A stretch of 64,000 nt of DNA, from contig NZ_CP086136.1 of NCBI RefSeq assembly GCF_017565645.3, forward strand, positions 4,757,501 to 4,821,500, in the 5' to 3' direction. The notes under the pieces were generated by a model. That model worked only from the letters and a program-made list of their open reading frames with translations. It had not been told where the DNA came from and made no database searches. Both the position numbers and the translations under genes were made by a program. Positions within the stretch are counted from its first letter, which is position 1; each line of letters begins with the position of its first letter. The DNA is from Bradyrhizobium barranii subsp. barranii (lineage in GTDB: Bacteria; Pseudomonadota; Alphaproteobacteria; Rhizobiales; Xanthobacteraceae). This document shows, piece by piece, positions 18,648 through 26,944 of this stretch.

Positions 18648-19035
18648 AAGCGAAATTCGCCCCATCGGCTTAGATCGTCATCATGGAGCAGAGGAGGGTA
18701 TGATGAACGTTGCACGTCTATTGGGAGTTTGCCCGCCCTCATGATGGCGAGCACAATGGTCGAGCCGCCGGCTGCAGCCGACAGTCCGACGCTGAACAAG
18801 ATCAAGTGCAGCGGCGCCATCACGATAGGCTACCGTGAGGCCTCCATTCCTATTTAATGGAGGTAGTTCGCGCTTGTGCGCTCATGTCAGCTTTGTTGCT
18901 TCCAATGATGCCAGCGCAACTTGATGTCAAACATTTCATTTCCGAGGGCAAGCAAGCGAAATTATCATTTTTCGGAATTGACGATCCGATGAGGTTAGCC
19001 AAGGCAATCTGATCTTAATTCTTGTCAAACAGGAT
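18648..19035. other. Intergenic region with a gene remnant
   Basis: The 388 bases between the IclR gene and the chemoreceptor contain the binding-protein remnant at 18700-18857. The rest (about 18858-19035) is A/T-rich, with stop codons in all frames, and probably carries the chemoreceptor promoter. Confidence 0.5.
18700..18857 (+). pseudogene. Remnant of a glutamate/aspartate-type ABC binding protein
   Basis: An ATG after GGAGGGT opens MMNVARLLGVCPPS and stops. Shifting frame near 18735 continues the signal-peptide-like sequence as LMMASTMVEPPAAADSP, and then TLNKIKCSGAITIGYREASI, which is the N-terminus typical of GltI-type (SBP family 3) proteins. It ends in a stop at 18855. About 85 percent of the gene is missing. 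The frameshift plus truncation mark it as dead. It may be the stump of a third transporter of the same island. Confidence 0.72.
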
Positions 19036-20745
19036 ATGTCGATTCCAACTTGGAGACGTCAGGTGAAGCAAACCAAGATTGCGTGGCGCCTTGCTATCAT
19101 TACTCTCGTCATGTTCGTCGGCGTGATTGCCGTGGCGACAACGGCGTTGCTCGAGCTGCGGACTCAGATCGAATCTGAAAGAGCGCGGTCGCTGCGCAGC
19201 GTCGTGGATGTAGTTGCGTCGCAGATCGACGGCCTGGCGCCTGATTTGCGCTCGGGACGACTGACAAGGGATGGTCTCATAGAAAAGGTGAGATCGATCG
19301 TCTCCGCGGCTCGATACGATGGAAACAACTACTTTTTTGTTTGGGACTGGGATGGGACCATCCTGGCGGACCGTGGCACTCCTCAGAACATCGGGAAAAA
19401 CCTGCTCGATAAGGGAGACGTGAAGGGGACCCTGTTCCGCAAGGAGATTGTAGACAAGGCGCAGCAGACGGGGTCCGGCGTCGTTACTTATTACTTTCCC
19501 CGAGCGGGGCAAACGGAGCCACTCCGAAAGAAGGCGTTCGTGATAGGTCTTCCGGAGTTGAAACTGATCGTTGCCTCCGGCATGTACGTAGACGATCTCG
19601 AAGGTGCTTTCGGTGCTGCTGCGTTTCGACTTGGTGGATTTATGTTGCTGATCGTCCTGGTCAGCGGAGCTTTCACGATGCTGGTTGCGAGGTCCATCTC
19701 GAGACCGCTTGTGGCGATGGATCGGCGTCTTCGGGAGATAGTTGCGGGCGACCTCGATGGGGAGATACCCGGACTGGATCGCCGTGATGAAATTGGTCGG
19801 ATGGCGTCCTCGGTGGCGGTGCTGCGGGATCACTCGGTCGAGGTGGTGCGTCTGAGAAAGCTCCAGGAGGAGGCTGAGCGACAGGCTGCTGAAACCCGTC
19901 GCATCGATATGAACAGTCTGGCTGACCGGTTCGAGCAAGCTGTGGGCGAGGTCGTAGAAGCCGTATCATCTGCTTCGACCGAACTCGAAGCGTCGGCAAA
20001 AGCCCTGCGGAACACGGCGGACCATTCCGAGAACCTCACGGGCATCGTCGCGGATGCATCAGGGGTGGCTTCGACGAATGTTCAATCCGTAGCTGCCGCA
20101 ACGGAACAACTGTCTTCTTCGATCAATGAGATCAGCCGTCAGGTTCTGGAATCTGCCCGAATTGCCTCTGAAGCCGTCGGCCAAGCGCGAGATACAAATA
20201 GACGTGTCAGCGAACTGACAGAGGCTGCAGGCCGCATCGGAGATGTAGTCGAGCTCATCAACGGCATTGCTGGACAAACCAATCTCCTGGCCCTTAACGC
20301 CACGATCGAGGCGGCGCGGGCTGGTGAGGCGGGGCGAGGCTTCGCGGTAGTGGCCTCTGAAGTCAAAGCCCTGGCGGAGCAGACGGCAAAAGCGACGGGT
20401 GAAATCGGTCAGCAAATATCGGGAATTCAGGTTGCGACGCAAGAGTCGGTTGTTGCGATCAAGGCGATCTCAAATACCATCGAGCGTCTCTCCGAATCCG
20501 CTTCGGCTATTTCGGCCGCAGTCGAAGAGCAGCACGCTGCCACCCAGGAGATTTCACGCAATGTGCAGCACGCGGCCGAAGGTACTCACCGTGTGTCGAC
20601 CAACATCGCGGACGTAAAGCGCGGAGCAACCGACACGGGTTCAGCGTCCGCCCAAGTCTTGTCCGCTGCCCAAACTCTGTCGGTCGACAGCGAGAAACTT
20701 AGGTCGGAGATCGGCCACTTTCTCTCGTCGGTCCGGGCGGCGTGA
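19036..20745 (+). CDS. Methyl-accepting chemotaxis protein with Cache-type sensor
   Basis: A 569-residue membrane chemoreceptor. TM1 is at about 19-39. A periplasmic single-Cache-like domain (DGNNYFFVWDWDGTILAD, about 95-112, and the ELKLIVASGMYVDDLE stretch at 175-190) lies before TM2 at about 200-217. A HAMP domain follows at about 218-275. The signalling domain carries the hairpin tip INGIAGQTNLLALNATIEAA near 413-432. No C-terminal CheR-binding pentapeptide is seen. sCache receptors often sense small carboxylates or amino acids, which fits the nearby uptake genes. Confidence 0.92.
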   Translation: MSIPTWRRQVKQTKIAWRLAIITLVMFVGVIAVATTALLELRTQIESERARSLRSVVDVVASQIDGLAPDLRSGRLTRDGLIEKVRSIVSAARYDGNNYFFVWDWDGTILADRGTPQNIGKNLLDKGDVKGTLFRKEIVDKAQQTGSGVVTYYFPRAGQTEPLRKKAFVIGLPELKLIVASGMYVDDLEGAFGAAAFRLGGFMLLIVLVSGAFTMLVARSISRPLVAMDRRLREIVAGDLDGEIPGLDRRDEIGRMASSVAVLRDHSVEVVRLRKLQEEAERQAAETRRIDMNSLADRFEQAVGEVVEAVSSASTELEASAKALRNTADHSENLTGIVADASGVASTNVQSVAAATEQLSSSINEISRQVLESARIASEAVGQARDTNRRVSELTEAAGRIGDVVELINGIAGQTNLLALNATIEAARAGEAGRGFAVVASEVKALAEQTAKATGEIGQQISGIQVATQESVVAIKAISNTIERLSESASAISAAVEEQHAATQEISRNVQHAAEGTHRVSTNIADVKRGATDTGSASAQVLSAAQTLSVDSEKLRSEIGHFLSSVRAA

Positions 20746-21051
20746 GGGCCAATCTAGTAAGAACTCGATCGTCATCAGGTGAGAGTTCTTTCATGTGAAT
20801 AGAACCAACTGGCGTTCCTTGGCACCGTCGATCCGAAACATGGTCGTATCGGAGACGGCTGATCTTGTCGCAACCGGAAAGGTAGCGATCTGGATCGACG
20901 GTGCACGGGTGCAACCGCGAATTAAGCGCAGTGCATGAATAGATGGGCTGGAGCGACACTTGTCGCTCCAGCCCTCTCGCTTATTCAGGCGCGACGAGCT
21001 GGCGTTCATCGTCTTCGGCAGAGTGCGCGAGCAGGCTCCTCTATGGTCGTT
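20746..21051. other. Intergenic region with hairpin and possible micro-ORF
   Basis: A GTG-started 47-codon frame at 20795-20938 (VNRTNWRSLAPSI at its start) has no recognised match and no good ribosome binding site. It is followed by a strong hairpin at 20945-20974. Nothing else is recognisable in these 306 bases, which separate the metabolic island from the phage-like genes. Confidence 0.35.
20945..20974. terminator. Strong hairpin, probable terminator
   Basis: A perfect 12-base stem GGGCTGGAGCGA / TCGCTCCAGCCC with a six-base loop is followed by TCTCGCTT. The T-run is weak, so a structural or repeat origin is also possible. It lies 200 bases after the chemoreceptor stop and 78 bases beyond the 3' end of the leftward DUF3800 remnant. 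Confidence 0.55.
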
Positions 21052-21645
21052 TCAGCTTTTGCGTGGGCCAGAACAGTTTGCAGAAAAATAGTCGATCAGC
21101 TCGGACGCCTGGGTGCCTTGCCTGAAACGGCGTTGCTCCTCGAAGTCGATGGATGGGATCAGATGGATATATTGATTGTCGGCGTAAAGTGACATCACCG
21201 CCTCGGGGTCTAGCCCGCCGGATCGCAACCCAGTCAGATTAGTTGCCGCCTCGATCGCGGCGCCGATCATGACGTCGGCCAGTTGCACCGCGGAACTCGT
21301 CTTGGAATCGACCTGGGTGACTTCTGCGAGCTTGAGCGGGAACTTCAGGGATGCAATTTCGGTTTGGTGAAACTCGATTTCCTGGTCGTGATCGATGAAG
21401 CGCTGGAGTAGGTTGTGATAGGTCAGCAGGTTCTTCGACTGGTCGTGCTCGACCCGATACGCGCTCTCGGCCATCACTTCCATTCGATTGATGAGCGACT
21501 GCAACACTACCAGAGCAGCGTCGGTGTTCACGTCGGGTGTCGCGATTGCCGACAGACATTCCGGCGCCGCGTACTGGGCAAGTGGTCCCAGGGCTTCTGG
21601 GAGCTCTCGCCAACGGGTCGCGCGCGCGGCGGCAACTAGCCCGTC
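21052..21645 (-). pseudogene. N-terminally truncated DUF3800 protein
   Basis: The frame is open from just after a TAG at 21646 to 21052. Its C-terminal part contains VDSKTSSAVQLADVMIGAAI, the conserved C-terminal motif of DUF3800 proteins, which are often linked to mobile elements. In-frame coding character continues upstream of the first usable start, a GTG at 21531 (ELPEALGPLAQYAAPECLSA), without any start codon. The expected N-terminal DESG-type motif is absent. I infer loss of roughly the first 40 residues; translation from the GTG would give 159 residues. Confidence 0.62.
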
Positions 21646-21770
21646 CTATTCGTGAGAGTGCGGCTTTTGGGCCCGATTGATGCGGCCGCACATCTTGTCT
21701 GACGAGGCGCACAGGATTGCCTTCGGCTTTTCGCCGCCTGACGACCGGTACTTTGCAACGCGCTTGAGGG

Positions 21771-22307
21771 ATGGGTTGGGCGAACGGGGGCGGACGCCCC
21801 GCCGGTCAAGGACCGAGCGGCAGCAGCGCGCCGGGCAAGCCGCAGATCAGGTCGGCTTCGGGACATGCCGCGTACGCCATTTGGGGTCGTGATCTGCTGA
21901 AGCAAATTCCGTGGTTCCAGCCGTTCTTCGACTGGATCGAGCCGTGGGAAGTCACGCTCTACAAGAAGTCTCAGACGATTCTGTTCGCGCGCTTGAAGAT
22001 GATCTCGGGCGTCGTCCTGATGGTCCTCACTCAGGCCGGAACCATCGATCTGACCCCGATCATGCCGCTGGTCCCGGATGCTTACGAGCCGTATCTCAGG
22101 ATCGCGTTCAACCTCCTTCCTCTGGTCCTCACCTTGATGGGCGCGGTCGACGAGAAACTCCGTAACGCAACGACGCTTCCCATCGAAGTCGTCGCTGTCA
22201 CCGATAAGGATGTCGCTGAAAATCCCAAGGTGGCTGCGGCCGTACAGGCGGCGGTTGTGGCGAAGACTGAGGCTGTCGCCGTGGTGCAGGAAGCGAAGGC
22301 CGCCTGA
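21771..22307 (+). CDS. Phage-associated membrane protein of unknown function
   Basis: A 178-residue protein. The first 45 residues are Gly/Pro/Ser-rich and may not be translated. Then come LKQIPWFQPFFDWIEPWEV, a KSQTILFARLK stretch, and two hydrophobic segments (about 77-93 and 110-126). The tail is Ala/Val-rich with repeated AVVAKTEAVAVV. Similar short proteins sit in rhizobial prophages near lysis genes. No better start codon is found in frame until the ATG at the first hydrophobic segment. It directly precedes the holin-like gene. Confidence 0.55.
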   Translation: MGWANGGGRPAGQGPSGSSAPGKPQIRSASGHAAYAIWGRDLLKQIPWFQPFFDWIEPWEVTLYKKSQTILFARLKMISGVVLMVLTQAGTIDLTPIMPLVPDAYEPYLRIAFNLLPLVLTLMGAVDEKLRNATTLPIEVVAVTDKDVAENPKVAAAVQAAVVAKTEAVAVVQEAKAA

Positions 22308-22308
22308 G

Positions 22309-22773
22309 ATGTTCTCCGCAATCATCTCGTCGCTGGGCGGCGTCTTCATCAACAAGTTCATTGATGGAGCGCTTGCTGCCTTCACTGCCTACCAGAACAA
22401 GCAGATCAGCGTAGAGCAGCTGAAGGACCAGCTTTACGGCCTCATGGTCAACGCTGCGCGAGATGTCGAAGTGTCACACGCCGATGCGCTCGCAAAGACC
22501 TACGCGAGCTTCATGGATGCCATGAAGACGAACAAGCTCCTTCAGATCATGTGGGCGTTTACCGTTGGAACGCAGTTGTTCGTTCTGGTTTGGTCGCAGT
22601 TCTTCGTTCCGCTGCTATTCGCCTACGCGATCCTGCCGAGCTGGAAGGCCGGCACCACAGGAGAGTGGGCATATCTGCTGCTTGGCGCTTGCCTTGGTCT
22701 TGGACCTTTGGTTTTGCGGAATGGTCCAGGCGCGATGTCAACGGACAAATTTAAGGCGCTGATCACGAAATGA
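22309..22773 (+). CDS. Holin-like phage membrane protein
   Basis: A 154-residue protein. A short hydrophobic or amphipathic stretch lies at 1-25, a charged middle section covers residues 30-80 (NKQISVEQLKDQLYGLMVNA), and two or three membrane segments cover 82-140. This layout resembles the three-TM holins of gene-transfer-agent and phage lysis modules. The ATG lies one base after the stop of the preceding gene, so the two are probably translated together. The assignment is by topology and context, not by a firm motif. Confidence 0.5.
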   Translation: MFSAIISSLGGVFINKFIDGALAAFTAYQNKQISVEQLKDQLYGLMVNAARDVEVSHADALAKTYASFMDAMKTNKLLQIMWAFTVGTQLFVLVWSQFFVPLLFAYAILPSWKAGTTGEWAYLLLGACLGLGPLVLRNGPGAMSTDKFKALITK

Positions 22774-22890
22774 AGCGGCCCGCACCTGCGCTGGAACGCC
22801 GGTGCGAGCCTGACCCGCAAAGAGAGGGTATCTCTTCACAGGCTGGGAATATCCTAGCGAGTACTTCTTAATGAAAGCTGGGAAAGCGTA

Positions 22891-23259
22891 ATGTGGGAGC
22901 CTGGTGTTGTCATCTCTTTGGTGGTCGGAGTTGTTGCCATCGTAGGGCAAATTATCTCGATCACGGTTTTCGTCGTTAAGTTGGGCGGAAAAATAGACGT
23001 GAACAATTCGCGGCTAGTTGGGAAGATTGACGTCATTGACCACCGTGTCAAAAACGTTGAGGCGAGCATCATTGATCTAAAAAATACCGATCGGCGCCTC
23101 TCACTGGTCGAAGACAGGCAGGCCGCTCTCGCAACCCGGCAGGGAAATATGGAGCAGGACAATCTCCTGATCCGCGAGGATCTGGGCAAGCTTCACCAAG
23201 GGCTGGATCGTCACGGCTCTGTAATGCAGCGGTTCAACGAGACGCAGTTTTCAAAATAG
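22891..23259 (+). CDS. Small membrane-anchored coiled-coil protein, spanin-like or unknown
   Basis: A 122-residue protein with one N-terminal membrane helix (about 7-30, [20 protein letters not shown]) followed by a heptad-like, charged segment up to the C-terminus. This is the topology of an inner-membrane spanin or of phage DUF-type coiled-coil proteins. It sits between the holin-like gene and the RlpA-like gene. The ATG at 22891 follows GGGAAAG. Confidence 0.55.
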   Translation: MWEPGVVISLVVGVVAIVGQIISITVFVVKLGGKIDVNNSRLVGKIDVIDHRVKNVEASIIDLKNTDRRLSLVEDRQAALATRQGNMEQDNLLIREDLGKLHQGLDRHGSVMQRFNETQFSK

Positions 23260-23299
23260 AGCTGCTGCCCGAACTAAAGTTTCAATTAGAGAGCATCAC

Positions 23300-23632
23300 A
23301 TGATCCGCCTACTTCTGGCGGCGCCGCTTTTGTGCGCCGCAACGAACCTGCGTGCCGAAACCTGCATCGCCAGCCAGTATGGGGTGGGGGACGGTTACCA
23401 CGGGCGCCGGACGGCCTCCGGGGAGCGCTTCAACACCTACGCACTCACGGCGGCGCACCGGACGAAGCCCTTCGGAACGATCCTCGCCGTGACCTCTCAG
23501 GCGACCGGCAGAACGGTCCTGGTGCGCGTCAACGATCGGGGACCGTTCGTGCGCGGGCGCTGCGTCGACCTTTCCAGGGCCGCCGCAAACGCCATCGGCA
23601 TGGGCGGGACGGCGAGGGTGTCGGTCCGATGA
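23300..23632 (+). CDS. RlpA-like double-psi beta-barrel secreted protein
   Basis: A 110-residue precursor with a signal peptide of about 19 residues (ending LRAET). The rest is a nearly minimal RlpA domain: [19 protein letters not shown] (about 24-42), the [11 protein letters not shown] section (50-60), [18 protein letters not shown] (75-92) and AAANAIGM. RlpA-type domains bind or cleave denuded peptidoglycan. The catalytic-type Asp and His seen in lytic RlpA proteins appear present (DRGPF, AAH). It ends exactly at the domain boundary, with no SPOR domain. Its place in a lysis-like cassette suggests a cell-wall role. Confidence 0.82.
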   Translation: MIRLLLAAPLLCAATNLRAETCIASQYGVGDGYHGRRTASGERFNTYALTAAHRTKPFGTILAVTSQATGRTVLVRVNDRGPFVRGRCVDLSRAAANAIGMGGTARVSVR

Positions 23633-23856
23633 ACCGAGACGATCGGAAGGTCTTCCTTTGGGCCGGCCTGATTGCTGCTGCCATCGTGCTGACAGCGGCA
23701 GGCGTGGCCGGCGCGGCCGAGCTCCCGCCGGGCGTCGACTGCCAGACCGTCAGGCGCCTTGTAGCCGAGCACGGGAAGGCTAGGGCACTCGCTTGGGCTC
23801 TCAGGCAGGGTTACTCGTGGGACCAGATCCAGGAGGCGCGCAAATGCCTCCGGTGA
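23629..23856 (+). CDS. Small exported protein of unknown function
   Basis: A 75-residue protein with a hydrophobic N-terminal segment (about 9-30) and an Ala-rich cleavage region ending AGAAE. The mature part reads [20 protein letters not shown] and contains two cysteines that could pair. The ATG overlaps the stop of the RlpA-like gene (ATGA), and its last 13 bases overlap the next gene. The family is not recognised with certainty, though similar Cys-containing small proteins are common in rhizobial prophages. Confidence 0.65.
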   Translation: MNRDDRKVFLWAGLIAAAIVLTAAGVAGAAELPPGVDCQTVRRLVAEHGKARALAWALRQGYSWDQIQEARKCLR

Positions 23857-24197
23857 TCCGCGTGGCTCTCACGGTCCTCGTACTGGCGCTCCCGAACTGG
23901 GCCGTTGCTCGAGATGATGGGCGCTACGCCAATTCTCCGCTCAAACCATGGTTCGATAGCCTCAAGAGCAAGGGCGGCGGGCCGTGTTGCTCAGACGCCG
24001 ACGGCTTGGCCCTGTCCGATGTCGACTGGGACACGAAGGATGGCCACTACCGCGTCCGCATAGAGGGGCAGTGGATCGACGTTCCCGACGACACCGTAAT
24101 CACCGAGCCCAACCGCGCCGGCCGCACCATGGTTTGGCCAATCTACCTGAACGGCCGGCCGGTCGTTCGCTGTTTCATGCCCGGCAGCATGATCTAA
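23844..24197 (+). CDS. Exported hypothetical phage-associated protein
   Basis: A 117-residue precursor with a signal peptide (about 1-22, ending AVAR). The mature part has a Cys-Cys pair (GGGPCCSDADG, about 47-57) and the sequence WIDVPDDTVITEPNRAGRTM. I started it at 23844 because that ATG leads straight into the signal sequence; the frame is open from 23793. The function is unknown. The set of three overlapping genes suggests one exported, possibly cell-wall-directed, module. Confidence 0.68.
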   Translation: MPPVIRVALTVLVLALPNWAVARDDGRYANSPLKPWFDSLKSKGGGPCCSDADGLALSDVDWDTKDGHYRVRIEGQWIDVPDDTVITEPNRAGRTMVWPIYLNGRPVVRCFMPGSMI

Positions 24198-24222
24198 AAA
24201 AACCGACAAGGAAGAGATAGAG

Positions 24223-25851
24223 ATGACACGCAACCTCACGGTCCGCGAAAACGAAGAGTGGGCCGAGACCATCATCACCTATCACGAGTCGATTGGATAT
24301 ACCTTCGATCGCTCGTCACAGTCACTCGCGAGATACCTGGCCTACTTGCTGAGCTCGCTCACGGGATCGAGCTACACGATCTACAATCGGTCCGTGAAGG
24401 CCTTGGTTATCCATCTGGCCGATTACTATACCGGCTTCGGTCTTACCACAAAGAATATCGATTTCGATGATGCCTTGGCTCTGCTGAACAGCTCTCTCCT
24501 TACTGGTAGCGGTGCGTTGCAACCTCCATCCGGATTCAACTGGCCGTTTGCGACCTATCCACTGAAGGTCCGCCAGACAGGCGCTTACGCCTTCACGACC
24601 AACTTCGTCCCTGAGGCCTATGCTGCTCCGGCGCTCGCAGGGGTCGTCTATTGGGCAGACGTTGGCGCCGGCTCAAACACCAATCCTGGGTCTCAGGCTT
24701 CCCCCGTTAAATCGATCTGGAAAGCCACTCAGCTCGCGAACGCTGGAGGCGTGCCGGCGACCGTAATGGTGAAATACAACTCCGCCGGTTATGGCCGCGC
24801 CGATGGGTTTACCAATACGTCTACGCCCGTTCCGAACACTGTCCCCATCGCCTACATCGCTTACGGGGCCACCTTCCCGGCTCAAGGTGGGATCGTCGAT
24901 TGCTGGGTGGGAGATGCATTGACATGGCCCGGCACGCCGGACGGCACGTTCACGAATTGCTATGTCGCCGCGCGCTCGAACGTCTCCCAGATCATCGACG
25001 TCAGCGCCACGGATGCGAACGGCGACTATCTGCGCATGGTCCAGGTGGCAGATGCGGCAACGTGCAACAGCACGCCTAATTCATGGGCTCAGGTCACGAC
25101 CAACATCTACGTGCATCGCACCAACAACGACGCGGTGACGAACGCGAATACCCGCGCGATGCTGAAGGCGACCCCGAACTTCGTTCAGGATGGAACATCC
25201 AAAGATGTCTACCTCAAGGGCTTCAATTTCCAAGGCGGCGCTGCCGCCGCTGTAGCCTGCACCGCCGCGGCCACGATGAACTTCATGGCCGTAAATTGCA
25301 GCGCGAAATATGCCGGCGATTCCGCCACCAACGTCAACGGCTGGAAGCTCGACTACATGACCGGGCTGGCGGCGCTGGTCAACTGCATCGGCTCCCAGAA
25401 CGAAGCGGACGGCATTAACACGCACTGGACGCCCGGCGGCACGCCTGCGTTGTTCACGCTCACGATCAACTGCAAGGGCTACAACAACGGCCGGGATGCC
25501 GTGCAGTCCTGCAATGGCCTGACCTCGCATGACAATGCGATCAACATTGAGGTAACCGGTGAGTATTATGGCAACTACGGCGCCAACGTGATCCCGATCA
25601 ACGGCAACCAGATGTGGTGCCTTGGGACGTATGCCCATGACAGCGTCGGCGACGTCAGCCATGGTGGATCAACAACCCCGACCGACTTCCAGACGCAGGC
25701 GACCGCCGTCATGTGGCTTCAGAATTGCCGCTCGGCGGTCTCGGCAACGTCGCTGCTCGCCTCGAACACCTCGACGATCAAGACGAGGAACTTCCTGCCT
25801 GGCGGTGGTCAGACTCCGGGGGCAGGGGGCGGGACGATCACGACGTTCTAG
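24223..25851 (+). CDS. Putative phage tail-spike / right-handed beta-helix protein
   Basis: A 542-residue protein without a signal peptide. The first 130 residues look like a head-binding or adaptor domain. After WADVGAGSNTNPGSQASPVK (about 147-166), a motif frequent at the start of beta-helix polysaccharide-binding proteins, the rest is rich in Asn, Thr, Gly and Ala with spaced short hydrophobic strands, as in tail spikes. The C-terminus ends in a Gly-rich tail. Preceded by GGAAGAGATAG. A receptor-binding or depolymerase role is inferred from architecture only. Confidence 0.6.
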   Translation: MTRNLTVRENEEWAETIITYHESIGYTFDRSSQSLARYLAYLLSSLTGSSYTIYNRSVKALVIHLADYYTGFGLTTKNIDFDDALALLNSSLLTGSGALQPPSGFNWPFATYPLKVRQTGAYAFTTNFVPEAYAAPALAGVVYWADVGAGSNTNPGSQASPVKSIWKATQLANAGGVPATVMVKYNSAGYGRADGFTNTSTPVPNTVPIAYIAYGATFPAQGGIVDCWVGDALTWPGTPDGTFTNCYVAARSNVSQIIDVSATDANGDYLRMVQVADAATCNSTPNSWAQVTTNIYVHRTNNDAVTNANTRAMLKATPNFVQDGTSKDVYLKGFNFQGGAAAAVACTAAATMNFMAVNCSAKYAGDSATNVNGWKLDYMTGLAALVNCIGSQNEADGINTHWTPGGTPALFTLTINCKGYNNGRDAVQSCNGLTSHDNAINIEVTGEYYGNYGANVIPINGNQMWCLGTYAHDSVGDVSHGGSTTPTDFQTQATAVMWLQNCRSAVSATSLLASNTSTIKTRNFLPGGGQTPGAGGGTITTF

Positions 25852-26068
25852 CGGATCACCCGATAAGTCCGCGCCGTCTTCTCCCTGACCGGCTCTGGCT
25901 TGCCGTGGTTCAGCGCCCGCAGCATTCCGACGCGGGCATGGAGGGCCGGACCAGTCCCTTCCGCTGCCATCAGCAGGGCCTCTCTGCCGCGGCTTGCCAG
26001 TGGGGTTTGGCCTGCTCTACCTTGGGCAGGCGGGTGATGTATTCGGCCGCATCACGCAGCGTCCTCAT
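25848..26068 (-). pseudogene. Small phage-type gene broken by a frameshift
   Basis: From an ATG at 26068 the frame reads MRTLRDAAEYITRLPKVEQ and continues to HWQAAAE, then leaves frame and stops. In a second frame the coding continues as ALLMAAEGTGPALHARVGML, then RALNHGKPEPVREK, and ends RVIR with a TAG at 25848-25850. The break falls in a GAGAGG run near 25980, so a two-base duplication (or one-base deletion) would explain it. Joined, it would be about 72 residues. The layout resembles small conserved rhizobial prophage proteins. A sequencing error cannot be excluded. Confidence 0.55.
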
Positions 26069-26103
26069 GCCGGGAACTGGATCGTCGAACGCGCGGGACC
26101 AGG

Positions 26104-26430
26104 TCATTTGTGCCAAGGTCGGCTACGGTCGCTATCAATCGCGCGGGCTTCCTTGATCTGGTCGTAGCTGATCTGCGATTGCAGGTCCGTCCAGGCGGTC
26201 CGGAAGGCGCCCTTGGCTGCCTCGAGGCTATCGGCACGGCCGCGATGCGTGCTCCGCTGTGGCACGTTCGGCAGGGCGCATGACCACGACCATACGTCCT
26301 TGCCGCCGAGGCCGATCGAGCGGTGAATACGGCCGATCGCAAGCTCATCCCAGATCACAATGTAATCGTCGGGCGCTGTTTGGCCGCCGATCACGGTGCG
26401 GCGCAAGGAGAGGTCGTCGGGGCCAGGCAT
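26104..26430 (-). CDS. Conserved hypothetical protein, prophage-associated type
   Basis: A 108-residue soluble protein. The pattern GRIHRSIGLGGKDVWSWSCA (about 33-52), followed by RADSLEAAKGAFRTAWTDLQ (about 65-84), is the shape of a small family common in Bradyrhizobium genomes and prophages (W-x-W-S motif, then an EAK...F...W helix). The function is unknown. It lies 35 bases upstream of the frameshifted gene on the same strand. The start at 26430 is the first ATG. Confidence 0.6.
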   Translation of the reverse strand: MPGPDDLSLRRTVIGGQTAPDDYIVIWDELAIGRIHRSIGLGGKDVWSWSCALPNVPQRSTHRGRADSLEAAKGAFRTAWTDLQSQISYDQIKEARAIDSDRSRPWHK

Positions 26431-26706
26431 GCCGGGGATCTATGTGCGGGCGGGGGAAATGGGAGTCTGCAGCTTCGCCCGGAACGGGCTTGGGCCCCCC
26501 GCGTTGAAAACCATGCGACAATTTACTATGTGACGTTCGTCACAGTCACCCCTTTGTGCTGTTGCGAGAGCGGCACACCAGGGCCATAATTGTCTCACAC
26601 ATGCACTGAACCTTATTGGACCAACTGGAAACTACAGTTAGCGTAAGGCTTCCTTAACTCGAACGCGCAGAATCAAGAATCAGAATATGCGCTGGAAAGA
26701 CGCGTC

Positions 26707-26919
26707 ATGGCTGCTCTGATGAGATATTTTCAGGCTACCGTTGCCGACTTCTCCGAGTGGGTACATCCGTCCAAAAAAGCCGAGCCAACGGTCGACGTCG
26801 ACTCGCCGATGGTTGGAAAGTATCGGGCGAACTACTCCAGGCTCACCCCTGAGGAGATCGCTCAGGAAGACCCCGAGCTGACCGACCTTTACGCTAACAG
26901 CCGCCCGGTTTCGCGTTAA
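26707..26919 (+). CDS. Small hypothetical protein, possible partner of the PemK-like gene
   Basis: A 70-residue acidic-to-neutral protein (MAALMRYFQATVADF at its start; TPEEIAQEDPELTDLY near its end). No domain is recognised. The ATG follows GGAAAG at good spacing. It ends 26 bases before the PemK/MazF-like gene, the classic spacing for an antitoxin, but it lacks an obvious DNA-binding motif. That role is a guess. Confidence 0.5.
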   Translation: MAALMRYFQATVADFSEWVHPSKKAEPTVDVDSPMVGKYRANYSRLTPEEIAQEDPELTDLYANSRPVSR

Positions 26920-26944
26920 CCGCGAGTGTGATAGTTCCATCCCT

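Larger units (their letters stand above)
1..20750. mobile_element. Probable integrated conjugative element or genomic island, right part
   Basis: The left edge carries the end of a trb-type mating-pair operon (TrbI tail, DUF2274) facing a LysR gene, an arrangement known from Tn4371-like and rhizobial integrative elements. The following 19 kb is a coherent metabolic cargo with its own regulators, transporters and chemoreceptor. It contains one gene remnant and is followed by prophage debris. No integrase, attachment site or direct repeat was found, so both limits are guesses: the left one lies outside the window, and the right one is placed before the phage-like genes. Confidence 0.45.

Noticed and set aside
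20795..20938. A 47-codon GTG-started frame before the hairpin at 20945.
   Set aside because: No ribosome binding site or family match; kept only as a note in the intergenic entry.
21646..21693. A minus-strand start reading MCGRINRAQ, similar to the first residues of SOS-response-associated (SRAP/YedK) proteins.
   Set aside because: The frame stops after 15 residues and nothing downstream continues an SRAP domain; the match is probably chance or a tiny remnant.
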